Positions 44,329 to 53,434 of a DNA stretch of 64,000 bases are shown here, piece after piece; the stretch's first letter is position 1, and each line of letters opens with the position of its first letter. The DNA lies in assembly GCA_964434165.1 (NCBI GenBank), contig CAYSUS010000006.1:65672-129671 (forward strand), in the 5' to 3' direction. The stretch comes from CAYSUS01 sp964434165. GTDB taxonomy: Bacteria > Planctomycetota > Planctomycetia > Pirellulales > Thermoguttaceae. Under the pieces are notes generated by a model. That model saw nothing but the letters and a program-made list of their open reading frames with translations, was not told the DNA's origin and ran no database searches. A program made the position numbers and the translations under genes.

Positions 44329-45948
44329 ATGGGTCGCCGCGAGGTCAAGCCGAGCCAGGAGGCTCCTCCGAGCACGCTCGTCGAGGAGTTGTGCAGCCGT
44401 TTCGAAAGCGAGCTGCGGTCGGGGCGACGTCCGCAGATCGAAGCGTATCTCGCCCAGGTGCCGAACACCGCCCAGCACGCCTTGATCCACGGCCTGCTCC
44501 CGATCGAGCTGCGTCACAGGGCGTCGCGCGGCGAGCGGGTCGTGGCCGAGGAATACGTGCGCCGGCTTCCCGAGCACGAGGCCCTGGTGAGCACGATCTG
44601 CGGCTCGGTAGGGCGATCGGAGGGCGCGGAGGTACCCATGTCCGACGTCGTCCTCGCCCCGGGCGAGCGGGCGCCGGCGCAGGCCCTGCCCGTCTCGCCC
44701 GATGACGCCCTGGCCCGGACCTGGCCGTTCTCCGAGCTGCCGCCGTCGATCGTCGAGGAGATTCGGTCCGGCATGGCCGAACACGAATTCGACGTGGACG
44801 AGGTGCTCATCCAGCAGGGCGAACCGGGCCGGGGACTGTGGCTGGTCTTCCAGGGGCAGATCGAGGTGGGCGTCGAGGAGGAAGGGTCCTGGCGCGGCGT
44901 GGCGGAGCCGGGCGGCGCCGTGATTCTCGGCGAGATGTCGCTGGTCACGGATCAGCCGTGCACGGCGACCGTCGTGGCCACGACGCCGGGGCGCGCCCTG
45001 CTGCTGCCGGCCGACCGGTTCCGCCAGATCGCGGCGCGCCACAGCGTGCTCTGGGTGGCCCTGAGCCGGCTCATCGCCGAGCGCCTCGGACGGCTGGAAG
45101 TGGACGTGCTGGCCGGGAAACTGCTCCACGGCTACCGCATCCGCCGAGCCGTGGGCCGCGGCGGGATGGCCGTGGTCTATGAGGCGGAAGACGAAGCCGG
45201 CCGGGGGCTCGGGCGCGTGGCCCTGAAGATGATGAGTCATCGCCTGGTCCACGACCTGGAGGCCCAGGGCCGGTTCGAGCGCGAAGTGCAGATCTGCCAG
45301 GGCCTCGACCACCCGAACATCACCCGCATCCACCAGTGCTTCACCTCGTTCGGCACGAACTTCATGGTCATGGAGTTCTGCGACGGGGCGTCGCTGGCCG
45401 AGATCATACGGCGAAGGGGGGCCCTCCGCCAGGAGCAGGTGCGACGGGTCGCTGGCCAGCTCGCCGCGGCGTTGCATCACGCCCACGAGTCCGGCGTATG
45501 CCATCGGGACCTGAAGCCGGGCAACGTGATGGTCGATCGACAGGGGACGCTCAAGCTCATGGACTTCGGCCTGGCCAGGCACTTCAGCGACGCCGAGATC
45601 ACCCGTGCCGGCGACGTGCTGGGCACGCCCCGCTACATGCCCCCCGAGCAGTTGACCGGCAAACAGGTCGATTTCCGAGCCGACCTGTTCGCCTTCGGGT
45701 GCATCGTGTACGAGCTGCTCACGGGCAAGCCGCTCTTCGAGGGCACGGACCTGATGGAGATCGTCGCCGCGCAGCTTCAGTGGAAGCTCCCGCCGGCCGC
45801 GCGAATCCGCCCCCGTCTCGACCCGGACCTGCACCGGCTGCTCCGGCAGACCCTCGGCCGGCGTCCGGAGGACCGGGTCGTCGATCTGGGCGCGGTGGCG
45901 GCGTGGTCCAAGAGGCTCGATCCCTCGCTGCTCTCCTTTCCGGCCTGA
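44329..45948 (+). CDS. Ser/Thr protein kinase with cyclic-nucleotide-binding-like domain
   Basis: A 539-aa soluble kinase. Residues about 15-95 form the planctomycete kinase N-terminal domain (SGRRPQIEAYLAQVP). A cNMP-binding-like domain (CAP_ED, about 130-250) contains DVDEVLIQQGEPGRGLWLVF and ILGEMSLVTDQPCTATVVA. The Arg that normally contacts the cyclic phosphate is replaced by C211, so canonical cAMP or cGMP binding is doubtful. The kinase domain (about 267-530) is intact: GRGGMAVVYEA, K300 in RVALKMM, HRDLKPGN (392-399), MDFGLA (411-416) and GTPRYMPPEQ. There is no membrane segment. The ATG lies 14 bp after the GspF-like stop, with GAGGAAG upstream, so the two are likely co-transcribed. 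Confidence 0.92.
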   Translation: MGRREVKPSQEAPPSTLVEELCSRFESELRSGRRPQIEAYLAQVPNTAQHALIHGLLPIELRHRASRGERVVAEEYVRRLPEHEALVSTICGSVGRSEGAEVPMSDVVLAPGERAPAQALPVSPDDALARTWPFSELPPSIVEEIRSGMAEHEFDVDEVLIQQGEPGRGLWLVFQGQIEVGVEEEGSWRGVAEPGGAVILGEMSLVTDQPCTATVVATTPGRALLLPADRFRQIAARHSVLWVALSRLIAERLGRLEVDVLAGKLLHGYRIRRAVGRGGMAVVYEAEDEAGRGLGRVALKMMSHRLVHDLEAQGRFEREVQICQGLDHPNITRIHQCFTSFGTNFMVMEFCDGASLAEIIRRRGALRQEQVRRVAGQLAAALHHAHESGVCHRDLKPGNVMVDRQGTLKLMDFGLARHFSDAEITRAGDVLGTPRYMPPEQLTGKQVDFRADLFAFGCIVYELLTGKPLFEGTDLMEIVAAQLQWKLPPAARIRPRLDPDLHRLLRQTLGRRPEDRVVDLGAVAAWSKRLDPSLLSFPA

Positions 45949-46059
45949 CGGCCCACGGCCCTTCCGCCCGCCGCGGCGGTGTTCTACACTTGCACATCCC
46001 CCGGGCGGGGCCTGCGGGCGCGACCCCGGGGCGCTTCGACACCTTCGCAGAGGGCCTCC

Positions 46060-47004
46060 ATGCGCACCTGTCTGGTCACCGGCGGAGCGGGATTCATCGG
46101 CTCGCACCTGGCCCAGCGCCTGGTCGAGGACGGCCAGTCGGTGCGCGTGCTCGACAATCTGAGCACCGGCCGGGAGGCCAACATGGCCGCCTTTCGCGAC
46201 CGCATCACGTTCTTCCACGCGGACCTCTGCGAGGTGGAAGTCCTCAAGGAGGCCGTCGGCGGCGTGGACTGCATCTTCCACCAGGCCGCCCTGGCCAGCG
46301 TGCCGCGGAGCGTCGAGGCCCCGCTGGACACGAACGCCGCGTGCGTGACCGGGACCGTGGCCCTGTTGGACGCCGCGCGGCGTGCGGGCGTGCGACGCGT
46401 GGTGTACGCGGCCAGCTCCAGCGCCTACGGCGAGCAGCCCACGAGCCCCAAGCGCGAGACCGATCTGCCGGCCCCCATCTCGCCCTACGGCGCGGCCAAG
46501 CTGGCCGCCGAGCTCTACTGCCAGGCGTTCTCGGCAACCTACGGGCTGGAGACGGTGGCCCTGCGATACTTCAACGTCTTCGGCCCGCGCCAGGACCCCG
46601 ACAGCCCCTACTCCGCCGTGATCCCGCTGTTCATCACCGCCATGCTCGCCGGGCGGCGCCCGGTCGTGTACGGCGACGGTCGGCAGTCGCGCGACTTCAC
46701 CTTCGTGGCCAACGTGGTGCAGGCCAACCTCCGCGCGGCCGAAGCCCCGGGCGTGTCGGGCCGCGTGTTCAACGTGGGCAACGGCCGCGCGACCGACCTT
46801 CTCACCTTGATCGCCTCGCTCAACCGGCTGCTGGGCACGGACCTCCAGCCCGAGCACGCGCCGCCGCGGCAGGGCGACATCCGCGAGAGCCTGGCCGACA
46901 TCAGCCTCACCCGGCAGCGGCTGGGCTACGAGCCGGAGGTCGGCTTCGAGGAGGGGCTGCGGCAGTCGATCGGCTACTATCGGCAGCTCGTCCCGGCCGG
47001 CTGA
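46060..47004 (+). CDS. NAD-dependent sugar epimerase/dehydratase (extended SDR)
   Basis: A 314-aa nucleotide-sugar enzyme. Motifs: NAD-binding TGGAGFIGSH at the N-terminus, HQAALASVPRSVEAP, catalytic SSSAYG, and Y143/K147 in SPYGAAK. LRYFNVFGPRQDPDSPYSAV and VVYGDGRQSRDFTFV match UDP-GlcNAc/UDP-Glc 4-epimerases of the WbpP kind. The likely product is a UDP-hexosamine epimer for envelope polysaccharide. The start is ATG 46060. It follows the kinase gene by 111 bp on the same strand. Confidence 0.92.
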   Translation: MRTCLVTGGAGFIGSHLAQRLVEDGQSVRVLDNLSTGREANMAAFRDRITFFHADLCEVEVLKEAVGGVDCIFHQAALASVPRSVEAPLDTNAACVTGTVALLDAARRAGVRRVVYAASSSAYGEQPTSPKRETDLPAPISPYGAAKLAAELYCQAFSATYGLETVALRYFNVFGPRQDPDSPYSAVIPLFITAMLAGRRPVVYGDGRQSRDFTFVANVVQANLRAAEAPGVSGRVFNVGNGRATDLLTLIASLNRLLGTDLQPEHAPPRQGDIRESLADISLTRQRLGYEPEVGFEEGLRQSIGYYRQLVPAG

Positions 47005-47176
47005 TCGTGTGCGGCTTTCTTGGGGCGGGCCGGGGGCCGGGCCGGACTCGCGAATCCTTCTTTTTCCGCGCAGGATTTGGTATCCTGGGCCTGCACCTGG
47101 GCGAGAGCCGTCGCGCCGGGGGCGCGGCGCGAGATACCCGTCGTCGAACCTGCCTTGTCTTCGGGGGGATCCGGAC

Positions 47177-48115
47177 ATGGCGCGGCGCACCGCATTTACG
47201 CTCGTGGAGCTGCTGGTCGTCATCACGATCATCGGCATCCTCATCTCGCTTCTCCTCCCGGCCGTCCAGGCGGCTCGCGAGGCCGCCAGGCGCACGCAGT
47301 GCACGAACCATCTGAAGCAGTTCGGACTGGCCTTCCACAACCACCACACGGCCCACGGCTTCTTCCCCACGGCGGGCGGCCCGAGCTGGGACTGGCACAT
47401 GACCTACAAGGACGGCCAGCCGGCCATCGGATCCGACCAGCACGGCGGCTGGGGATTCCAGGTCCTGCCGTACATCGAGCAGGAGGCCCTGTGGCTCGGC
47501 GCCGACAAGACCGACGATCTGGAGAAGTCGATCCAGGCGATCAGCACGCCGATCAGCATCTTCTTCTGCCCCAGCCGCCGGCGGCCCGAGGTGGTCGAGG
47601 CCCAGTGCTGGTACAACCATCCCAACGCGGGCCAGCGCTACGGACACGCCAAGAACGACTACGCGGCCGGGAGCCTGGACTGGGAGACCACCTTCGCCGA
47701 CGACAAGAAGGTCCGCGTGGAGGGGGGCGTGGGCCCGGTGGTTTACGTCAACCCCGACGATCCCCAGCACCGCCGCGTGTGCACGATCGCCGACGTCCGC
47801 GACGGGACGAGCAACACGCTGCTCCTGAGCGAGAAGCGCATGAACCTCTCCAAGATGGGAACCATGCAGGCCAACGACAACGAAGGCTACACCTGCGGCT
47901 GGAACCACGACACGGTGCGGCACACCAACTGGGACCCGCGCCCCGACTTCCAACACCCGAGCAACTACGACGACCGCTTCGGGTCGTCGCATCCGGGCGG
48001 ACTGAACGTGCTTCTCTGCGACGGATCGGTCCGGTTCGTGCAGTACTCGGTCGATCTGGAGCAGTGGAAGCGGCTCGGCCACCGCCAGGATCGCCGTCCC
48101 CTGGAGATGCCCTGA
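47177..48115 (+). CDS. DUF1559 prepilin-type protein
   Basis: A 312-aa planctomycete pseudopilin-like protein. The N-terminus MARRTAFTLVELLVVITIIG carries the type IV prepilin cleavage and methylation site, here with Ala before FTLVELLVVI instead of the usual Gly. The DUF1559 body has AAREAARRTQCTNHLKQFGL, FHNHHTAHGFFP and FQVLPYIEQEALW. The end GSSHPGGLNVLLCDGSVRFV is the family's C-terminal block. Genomes in this phylum often carry dozens of these; they are thought to be surface or secretion pseudopilins. The start is ATG 47177. The small lipoprotein gene 51 bp downstream is the usual partner. Confidence 0.95.
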   Translation: MARRTAFTLVELLVVITIIGILISLLLPAVQAAREAARRTQCTNHLKQFGLAFHNHHTAHGFFPTAGGPSWDWHMTYKDGQPAIGSDQHGGWGFQVLPYIEQEALWLGADKTDDLEKSIQAISTPISIFFCPSRRRPEVVEAQCWYNHPNAGQRYGHAKNDYAAGSLDWETTFADDKKVRVEGGVGPVVYVNPDDPQHRRVCTIADVRDGTSNTLLLSEKRMNLSKMGTMQANDNEGYTCGWNHDTVRHTNWDPRPDFQHPSNYDDRFGSSHPGGLNVLLCDGSVRFVQYSVDLEQWKRLGHRQDRRPLEMP

Positions 48116-48166
48116 CCGGGCCGGGTGTGACCGGCCTGGTTGTGACACGGCGGGAGTCTTCACCTC

Positions 48167-48592
48167 ATGCAGCACCTGACTCGGAGACTCGCAATCCTGC
48201 TATCGGGTCTTTCCTTGGCCGGCTGCGGCGGCAGCGGGGAGGAGGTCGTGCCCGCCCGGGGCCGCGTGCTATTGAACGGAGAGCCGCTCCAGGTGCGCGG
48301 CCGCGACGTGGGGCTGGGCAGCGTCAAGGTCGAGTTCTATCGCCTCGGCGAGGAGGGCGCCCCGAGCGACGCCCCCGAAGGGATGGTCGTGGACGAGCGG
48401 GGCTATTTCGAGCTCCCGGGACGCGACGGCCGCGGCATCCCCCCCGGAAAGTACCGCGTCGCCGTCTATCAGTACGACCCGCACCCCGAGGACAAGCTGG
48501 GCGGCCGGTTCGGCAAGGACAACTCGCCGATCGTCGTCGAAGTGTCGGGCAAGGAAGACCTCGCCATCGAGCTGTCGGAGTACGAAGGGTAG
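48167..48592 (+). CDS. Small lipoprotein with carboxypeptidase-regulatory-like fold
   Basis: A 141-aa lipoprotein: ATG 48167, signal peptide RLAILLSGLSLAGC with the lipobox LAGC. The mature protein reads as a single beta-sandwich with GRVLLNGEPL near the start and GIPPGKYRVAVYQYDP in the middle. This resembles the transthyretin/carboxypeptidase-regulatory-like proteins that follow DUF1559 genes in planctomycetes. Function is unknown; surface or periplasmic location is inferred from the lipobox. Confidence 0.85.
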   Translation: MQHLTRRLAILLSGLSLAGCGGSGEEVVPARGRVLLNGEPLQVRGRDVGLGSVKVEFYRLGEEGAPSDAPEGMVVDERGYFELPGRDGRGIPPGKYRVAVYQYDPHPEDKLGGRFGKDNSPIVVEVSGKEDLAIELSEYEG

Positions 48593-48630
48593 GGGCGTTC
48601 TCCGCGAGGCATCGAGGCCGCGACGCCGCC

Positions 48631-50673
48631 TCACTCCGTCTCCAGCAGCACGATCTCGTAGGTGTCGACCACCGGCACCACGCACTGGACGCTCTGGCCG
48701 GCATGGCGGATGGCGAGCGAAGTCCCCGCCTTCAGCAGCCGAGCGGACTTCACCTTGCCGCGCGGCTCGATCGTGATCTTGATGTCGCGGATCGGAACGG
48801 GCTCGTGGAGCACCTGGCCCATCTGCCCCGCGTGGTTGATGAGGCTGACCCACTGGAAATCCCCGTCGCGCCCGGCGCGATGGCTCATCTCGACCAGCGC
48901 CGGGGCCTCGACTCGCACGCGGCGGGGGGCCTCGAGCAGATGATCCAGCGCCGCCATGACGAGCCCCCGATGCCCGGCATGGCCCTGCTTTTCGTAGTGC
49001 GTTCCTACTTGCCACGGGAACCAGGCGATCGAGCCCCGCCCGTGCTTGCGCACATACAGGCATGGCACGTCGGAGACTTCCGTGTAGTAGCACTTCTCGG
49101 GCGGGCCGAACATGGCCGGCGGGATCAGGCGCAGCAGCCCCTCGACGTCGTCGGCCATCTCGGCCGTCCACAGATCGCCGTCGAGAAACACCAGGTTGAG
49201 CTTGTCGAACACGGGGTCGTCAAGCCGCCTCTTGTCCTCGTCGCGAATGCGGATGTACGTCCCCTTCTCGCGCTTCCGCACGCCCGTCGCCTTGCGAATG
49301 CCCAGCGACGCAAGCGTCTCCGAGGCCGGGCCGGTCAACAGCACGCGCCCTCCCTGCTCCACGTACGCGCGGAGGCGCTTGGCCGCTTCGTCGGACAGCT
49401 TCTGCACCGAGGGCGCGACCAGGGCCGGGTAGCGCACCGGATCGGCATCCTCCAGCAGCACCAGGTCGAAGGCCACGTGCGACTCGGCCAGGGCCTTGTA
49501 CAGACCCCGGTACTCCTCGCTGCCCCGAGCCGTGTCGAGCACTAGGCCCACGTCGGGTGCGGGCACGGTGTCGACCAGCCATCGCTCGTTCTCGGCGTGG
49601 AAGCGAAACACGTCGCGGACCTGGTCCAATCCCAGCCGGTCTTCCTGGGCGTGCAGTGGGCCAATGCAGTAGAAGTCGAGCCAGCCGCCATGGACCATCT
49701 GCTGCACGAGCCGCCGACGCGTGAGATGCGGCGAGACCGAGGCGTGGCGGTGCGGGTAGTGGATGAAGTGCACCGCCGCGTTGGCCAGGGCCTTGCCCGG
49801 ATTCTCCAGCAGCACGCGGCGGCACTTCTCGCTGTCCTCGTAGGGCCAGCCCGAGTGCGAGCGGTTCGACTCGCTGCGGATCACGTCCACGCCCGAGGAG
49901 GTGTACGTGCAAATGGCCAGGTCCGCGCGCTTCTGCTTGATCAGCCGGTTGACCCGCTCGAACTGGTCGCTGATCGTGCGGCGGCAGAACTCCTCGTACT
50001 TGCGATAGTCCGGGTCCCCGCGGTCCTGGCGCTTGGGCAGGTCCACTTCGTGCATCTTCCGGAACCGCTCGCGGCAGCTTGCGCACTGGCAGATCCCCAG
50101 GTGCCGCCCGCTGTAGTCGCGGCGCGGGTAGCCGATCATGTTGAAGAACACGCCGTCCAGGGGATAGCGGTCGATCGCCTCGCCGAGGATGCGGAACATG
50201 CCCTCCTGCTGGTAGCCGCCGTTCAGGCACGTGGGCACCTGGCCGTTGTACGGCGGGTAGGCATTGCCCTCGACGTCGCGCGAGAGCCACTCGGGGTGCT
50301 GCCTGGCGATCCGCTCGTTGATCTTGCTGAAGTCGAAGCGCCCGATCACGCGGATGCCCTCGGCGTGCAGCCGCCGCACGACCTCGGCCGTCAGATCGCC
50401 CTGCATGTTCGGGTTGCGGTACTGGAAGTCCAGCTCCGTGGGATAGTTGGCCACGATGCCGCCCACGTTGAAAAGCACCACGCTGGCACGGCAGTCCGCC
50501 AGGGCCGCCACGTACGCGTCGAGGTCCATCCGGGCGTCGATCTCGCGGAGGTTGGTCTGGATCATCCGCTGTGGCGTCATCCACCAGCCCTCCTCGGCCC
50601 GGCCGGTCGCCGCCATGGCGATGAGGAGCGCCAGGAGGGCGGCACCAGCGATCCCCTTGTAGTGTGCGTGCAT
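48631..50673 (-). CDS. Exported glycoside-hydrolase-like protein (beta-galactosidase-like, unclassified)
   Basis: A 680-aa secreted protein. Start ATG 50673 has AGGAG 7 bases upstream; a second ATG 18 bases earlier overlaps that signal. Signal peptide: GIAGAALLALLIAMAATGRA. The N-terminal two-thirds has the look of a TIM barrel (LNVGGIVANYP-like strand, RVIGRFDFSKI, PLDGVFFNMIGYP) with a Cys-rich insert (CQCASCRERF). About 370-560 resembles the beta-galactosidase trimerisation (GATase-like) domain (GLVLDTARGSEEYR, LRAYVEQGGRVLLTGPA). Similar planctomycete proteins are annotated as hypothetical glycosyl hydrolases. The substrate and catalytic Glu or Asp cannot be fixed. An upstream 110-aa gene is 57 bp away on the same strand. 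Confidence 0.72.
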   Translation of the reverse strand: MHAHYKGIAGAALLALLIAMAATGRAEEGWWMTPQRMIQTNLREIDARMDLDAYVAALADCRASVVLFNVGGIVANYPTELDFQYRNPNMQGDLTAEVVRRLHAEGIRVIGRFDFSKINERIARQHPEWLSRDVEGNAYPPYNGQVPTCLNGGYQQEGMFRILGEAIDRYPLDGVFFNMIGYPRRDYSGRHLGICQCASCRERFRKMHEVDLPKRQDRGDPDYRKYEEFCRRTISDQFERVNRLIKQKRADLAICTYTSSGVDVIRSESNRSHSGWPYEDSEKCRRVLLENPGKALANAAVHFIHYPHRHASVSPHLTRRRLVQQMVHGGWLDFYCIGPLHAQEDRLGLDQVRDVFRFHAENERWLVDTVPAPDVGLVLDTARGSEEYRGLYKALAESHVAFDLVLLEDADPVRYPALVAPSVQKLSDEAAKRLRAYVEQGGRVLLTGPASETLASLGIRKATGVRKREKGTYIRIRDEDKRRLDDPVFDKLNLVFLDGDLWTAEMADDVEGLLRLIPPAMFGPPEKCYYTEVSDVPCLYVRKHGRGSIAWFPWQVGTHYEKQGHAGHRGLVMAALDHLLEAPRRVRVEAPALVEMSHRAGRDGDFQWVSLINHAGQMGQVLHEPVPIRDIKITIEPRGKVKSARLLKAGTSLAIRHAGQSVQCVVPVVDTYEIVLLETE

Positions 50674-50730
50674 CTCGTGACTCCTGACCATCCAGCTCGC
50701 GAACCCAACGAAGTTGCCGTGACGTTGAAG

Positions 50731-51063
50731 TCACCGTGACGTGCCGTCCCAGCGGTGCTCGGGGTCGGGAAGGAACGCCATGCCCGCCCCCGACTTGCCG
50801 GCGCGGATCTCGCCGTGCCAGACGAGCCAGCCGCCGGGCACCCGGGCACGCTTGGTGTGCACGTCGTACTCCGTGCTGTTGCCCTCGCGGGCGATGGTCT
50901 CCCACCTCAGCGCGTTTCCCGCACCCCGCGGTGCCCCTTGCGCCTCGGAGACCCAGGGGGGCTCCCTCGCCGAGTCAAAGGCCTCGCGCAGGGCGTGGGC
51001 CGTGTAGAACAGCCCCGCCACGAGAAGAACGGCGACGACCTTCCAGAACCACGTGAAGTACAT
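50731..51063 (-). CDS. Single-pass membrane protein, 110 aa, unknown
   Basis: The ATG at 51063 follows AAAGGAGA at 6 bases, a strong ribosome site. One membrane helix at the N-terminus (YFTWFWKVVAVLLVAGLFY), then an extracytoplasmic domain of about 85 residues with ALRWETIAREGNSTEYDVHT and WLVWHGEIRAGKSGAGMAFL. The family is not recognised. It is just upstream of the glycoside-hydrolase-like gene and probably co-transcribed with it. No catalytic motif is visible. Confidence 0.7.
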   Translation of the reverse strand: MYFTWFWKVVAVLLVAGLFYTAHALREAFDSAREPPWVSEAQGAPRGAGNALRWETIAREGNSTEYDVHTKRARVPGGWLVWHGEIRAGKSGAGMAFLPDPEHRWDGTSR

Positions 51064-51737
51064 GTCGGGTCTCCTTTCTTGCTCCTGTGCTCTGAGGGCC
51101 AAGCGCCGCGACTGGCAGTACCGAAGTAGGGTCAAGCGCACCACCATGCGCGCATCATCGGGCAGCGGCGTCCGCAACGCAATCCGCTGTCGCGCTGGCG
51201 CTTAGGGCTGCCGGGTGGGAGGACGCGTGCGCGGTTTTGGTCATCAACTTCGAGTTCTTCCAGGTCGATTCCCCCGAATGAGGGATATCAAATTGCAACT
51301 CATTGGCGCAGCGCCTCTTGCGCCGAATGGGTCGCAGGGATGGAGGTGGACGGCGTGACATGACTTTGGACTTGCTCAATGGGCCCCGCATCCTGTCGCC
51401 CGCGGCAGGGCAGCGGAGGACCCCGAGGGAGGACCTTGAGCGCCGCGAGCGAGCCGCCCGCCATTATCCCAACTTGCCCGGGGTCCGGCAAATCGGGAAT
51501 TGTACCCACTTGCGAGGGGCAGGAGGCGCAGCCCGCCCCGTTCTCCGCGCTTGAACCGACCCCCTATTCGTCCTTCTCGGCAGCGTCCTGGTCCGGCACG
51601 CGCGCAGAACCTTGGACGCTGGATTCGCCGAATCCCGTGGGATCGGTGGCCTTTGCACTTGCCCGACGGCCGCTTGACCGCGCTTGAAACGCCGGGATGG
51701 CGACCGCCGGTACGCCAACAAGTAGCACGGCAAGGAC
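51064..51737. other. Gene-free stretch
   Basis: A 674-bp interval without a convincing gene on either strand. Short open frames overlap one another and lack ribosome sites. Composition is slightly less GC-rich in the middle (about 51230-51320). No tRNA-like fold, known repeat or terminator was recognised. Confidence 0.4.
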
Positions 51738-52175
51738 CTAGTGTGCCGAGGCGTCCCGTCGGGCCGGCCGGTCGCCGCAGCGGGGGCAGATCCTGGTCTC
51801 AACCGAGTTGTCTCGACCGCACCTGGCACACGGAACCGTCGCGCATGCCCTGGCAAGCTCGAGCTCGAGAGCCTGCTCCTCCGCGTGCATTCTCCCTCCC
51901 CGCGTAGTGCGCGGCATGCACGCGGCCAGCCCCACCGAGATCAGCCCGCCGACGACGGGAAAAAGGAAGACGGACAGGAACAGAGGAATCGAGGTCGCCC
52001 GGACGACCGTGAGTGAACCGAGAAAGCAGAGGTAGAACGCCATGACTTGCCCCACTATGAACAGCGCCACGCCTGCAGGCAATCCAATCGCGACGTGCCA
52101 GCCTCTTCTGACACTTATCCTCGTGATCGCCCACACGACCAGCACGAACACGACGACGATCGTCACGGGCTCCAT
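51738..52175 (-). CDS. Small membrane protein with C-terminal zinc ribbon
   Basis: A 145-aa protein starting at ATG 52175 (MEPVTIVVVFVLVVWAITR). Three membrane helices (about 3-18, 30-55 and 62-85) are followed by an acidic helix (HAEEQALELELARA) and a C-terminal zinc ribbon with CARC and CPRC pairs (about residues 117-135). The family is not recognised. The arrangement is the reverse of the giant membrane protein at 647, where a zinc ribbon precedes the membrane region. No enzymatic motif. Confidence 0.62.
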   Translation of the reverse strand: MEPVTIVVVFVLVVWAITRISVRRGWHVAIGLPAGVALFIVGQVMAFYLCFLGSLTVVRATSIPLFLSVFLFPVVGGLISVGLAACMPRTTRGGRMHAEEQALELELARACATVPCARCGRDNSVETRICPRCGDRPARRDASAH

Positions 52176-52435
52176 CGCACGGCTCGTCGGGGGTGAAGAA
52201 ACAGCACGGCACCAGATCGCCTTGCACGAACCTGGGCGGCAACGGGCGTCCGGACCTGTTTGTGTGAAGCACCCTGCGGGCCACACGGCAAAAGGGCCCC
52301 GCCTTCCTTTCCCGGAATCACGCAACGCGACTTGGCTGCCGCCGCGAGGACGGGACGGCCGACATGGTGGCCCGACCTCAACGCGCGACGGCGGCCCAGG
52401 ATGGATCGGCTAGTGCACGCACTCTATCACATCGC

Positions 52436-53392
52436 TCACAGCTCCGCAATCCAACCGGCGGCCCGGTCCGGGGCGGCGATCACGGCGCCCATCAGCTCGT
52501 GGAGCGGCTGGGGCTCCAAACGCGCCACCTGCATCAGGGCCTCGGGCAGGGGCCGGTCGTCGGGCAGCACGGCCAGCAGGCGCCGCCACAGCTCCGACCC
52601 GGCCTGCATCAGCCACGTCTCCCACTCGATCCGATCGGCCACGTCCACCACGTGGTCGTAGGTCTGGCGGTCGAGGGTGTTCAGGCCGCAGAGGCACACC
52701 AGCTCGGCGGTCCCCTTGGTCAGCTCGTGGGCCAGAAGCGGCCAGACCCAGGCCCTGGCCATCACGCGGAACTGCGTGCCGGCGCGCACGACGCCGCCGT
52801 AGCCGGCCGCCGCCGCGCGGATCATCCGCCCCATGCGCGTCGCGGGCGTGCGGACCGCGCCGAACTCGACCTCGGCGGTCAGCTCCGCGTCGAGTCGCTC
52901 CTCCTCGATGCCCCAGATCAAGTGCGTCGCCCGCCTGGCCAGCGCTTCGAGCCGGGCCTTGTGCTGCTTCTCCCTGGGCATGGTGCGGAGGACCAGCCAC
53001 ATGGCCTGGGCCGTGTGCAGAAACGGGGTCACGCAGACGCCCTTCCGCCGCGCCCGGGCCACCCCGTGCCGCCGCGAGGCCTCGGCCAGCGCCGCCCCGT
53101 GCTCCGCCAGCAGCGGATGGCGGCAGAACGGATGGTCGGGCCGCCGCACGCGCTTCCAGAACCGGCTGGGGCGCCCGCAGACCAGCACCACGTCGCCGTA
53201 CCAGTAGCCAAGGATCACGCAGAGGGCGATCTTGTCGTACCGCGGGATCAGCTTGCCGTCGAGCCCGTCCAGCTCCTCGCGGACCAGATGGTGCGCCGTG
53301 AGAAACGTGTGCGTGGCCGCTCCCTGGATGAGCAGGTTCAGCGTGAACCGCTTGTTGACCGCGTCAAGCCGCTCGTCCGGCGCCGATCCCAA
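52436..53392 (-). CDS. Unrecognised 318-aa soluble protein
   Basis: The preferred start is TTG 53392, because GGAGGAG lies 7 bases upstream; a GTG at 53425 in the same frame is weaker. The protein is helical, rich in Arg, Leu and Trp, with no signal peptide. Noticeable blocks: RFTLNLLIQGAATHTFLTAH, LIPRYDKIALCVILGYWYGD, PFCRHPLLAEHGAALAEASR and HTAQAMWLVLRTMPREKQHK. His and Cys residues recur (HTF, HH, FCRHP), so metal binding is conceivable but not shown. The family is not recognised. A 48-aa gene lies 42 bp upstream on the same strand. Confidence 0.72.
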   Translation of the reverse strand: MGSAPDERLDAVNKRFTLNLLIQGAATHTFLTAHHLVREELDGLDGKLIPRYDKIALCVILGYWYGDVVLVCGRPSRFWKRVRRPDHPFCRHPLLAEHGAALAEASRRHGVARARRKGVCVTPFLHTAQAMWLVLRTMPREKQHKARLEALARRATHLIWGIEEERLDAELTAEVEFGAVRTPATRMGRMIRAAAAGYGGVVRAGTQFRVMARAWVWPLLAHELTKGTAELVCLCGLNTLDRQTYDHVVDVADRIEWETWLMQAGSELWRRLLAVLPDDRPLPEALMQVARLEPQPLHELMGAVIAAPDRAAGWIAEL

Positions 53393-53434
53393 CGCTTCGC
53401 TCCTCCCAGGCCGACAGTCGGGCACGTGGGCCCA

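Noticed and set aside
44290..47400. 1036-codon open frame on the minus strand across GspF, kinase and epimerase genes
   Set aside because: It spans the antisense of several clear genes and is low-complexity; codon bias explains the lack of stops.
51155..51710. Short frames of 60-130 codons on both strands
   Set aside because: They overlap each other, have no start signal and no recognisable protein features.
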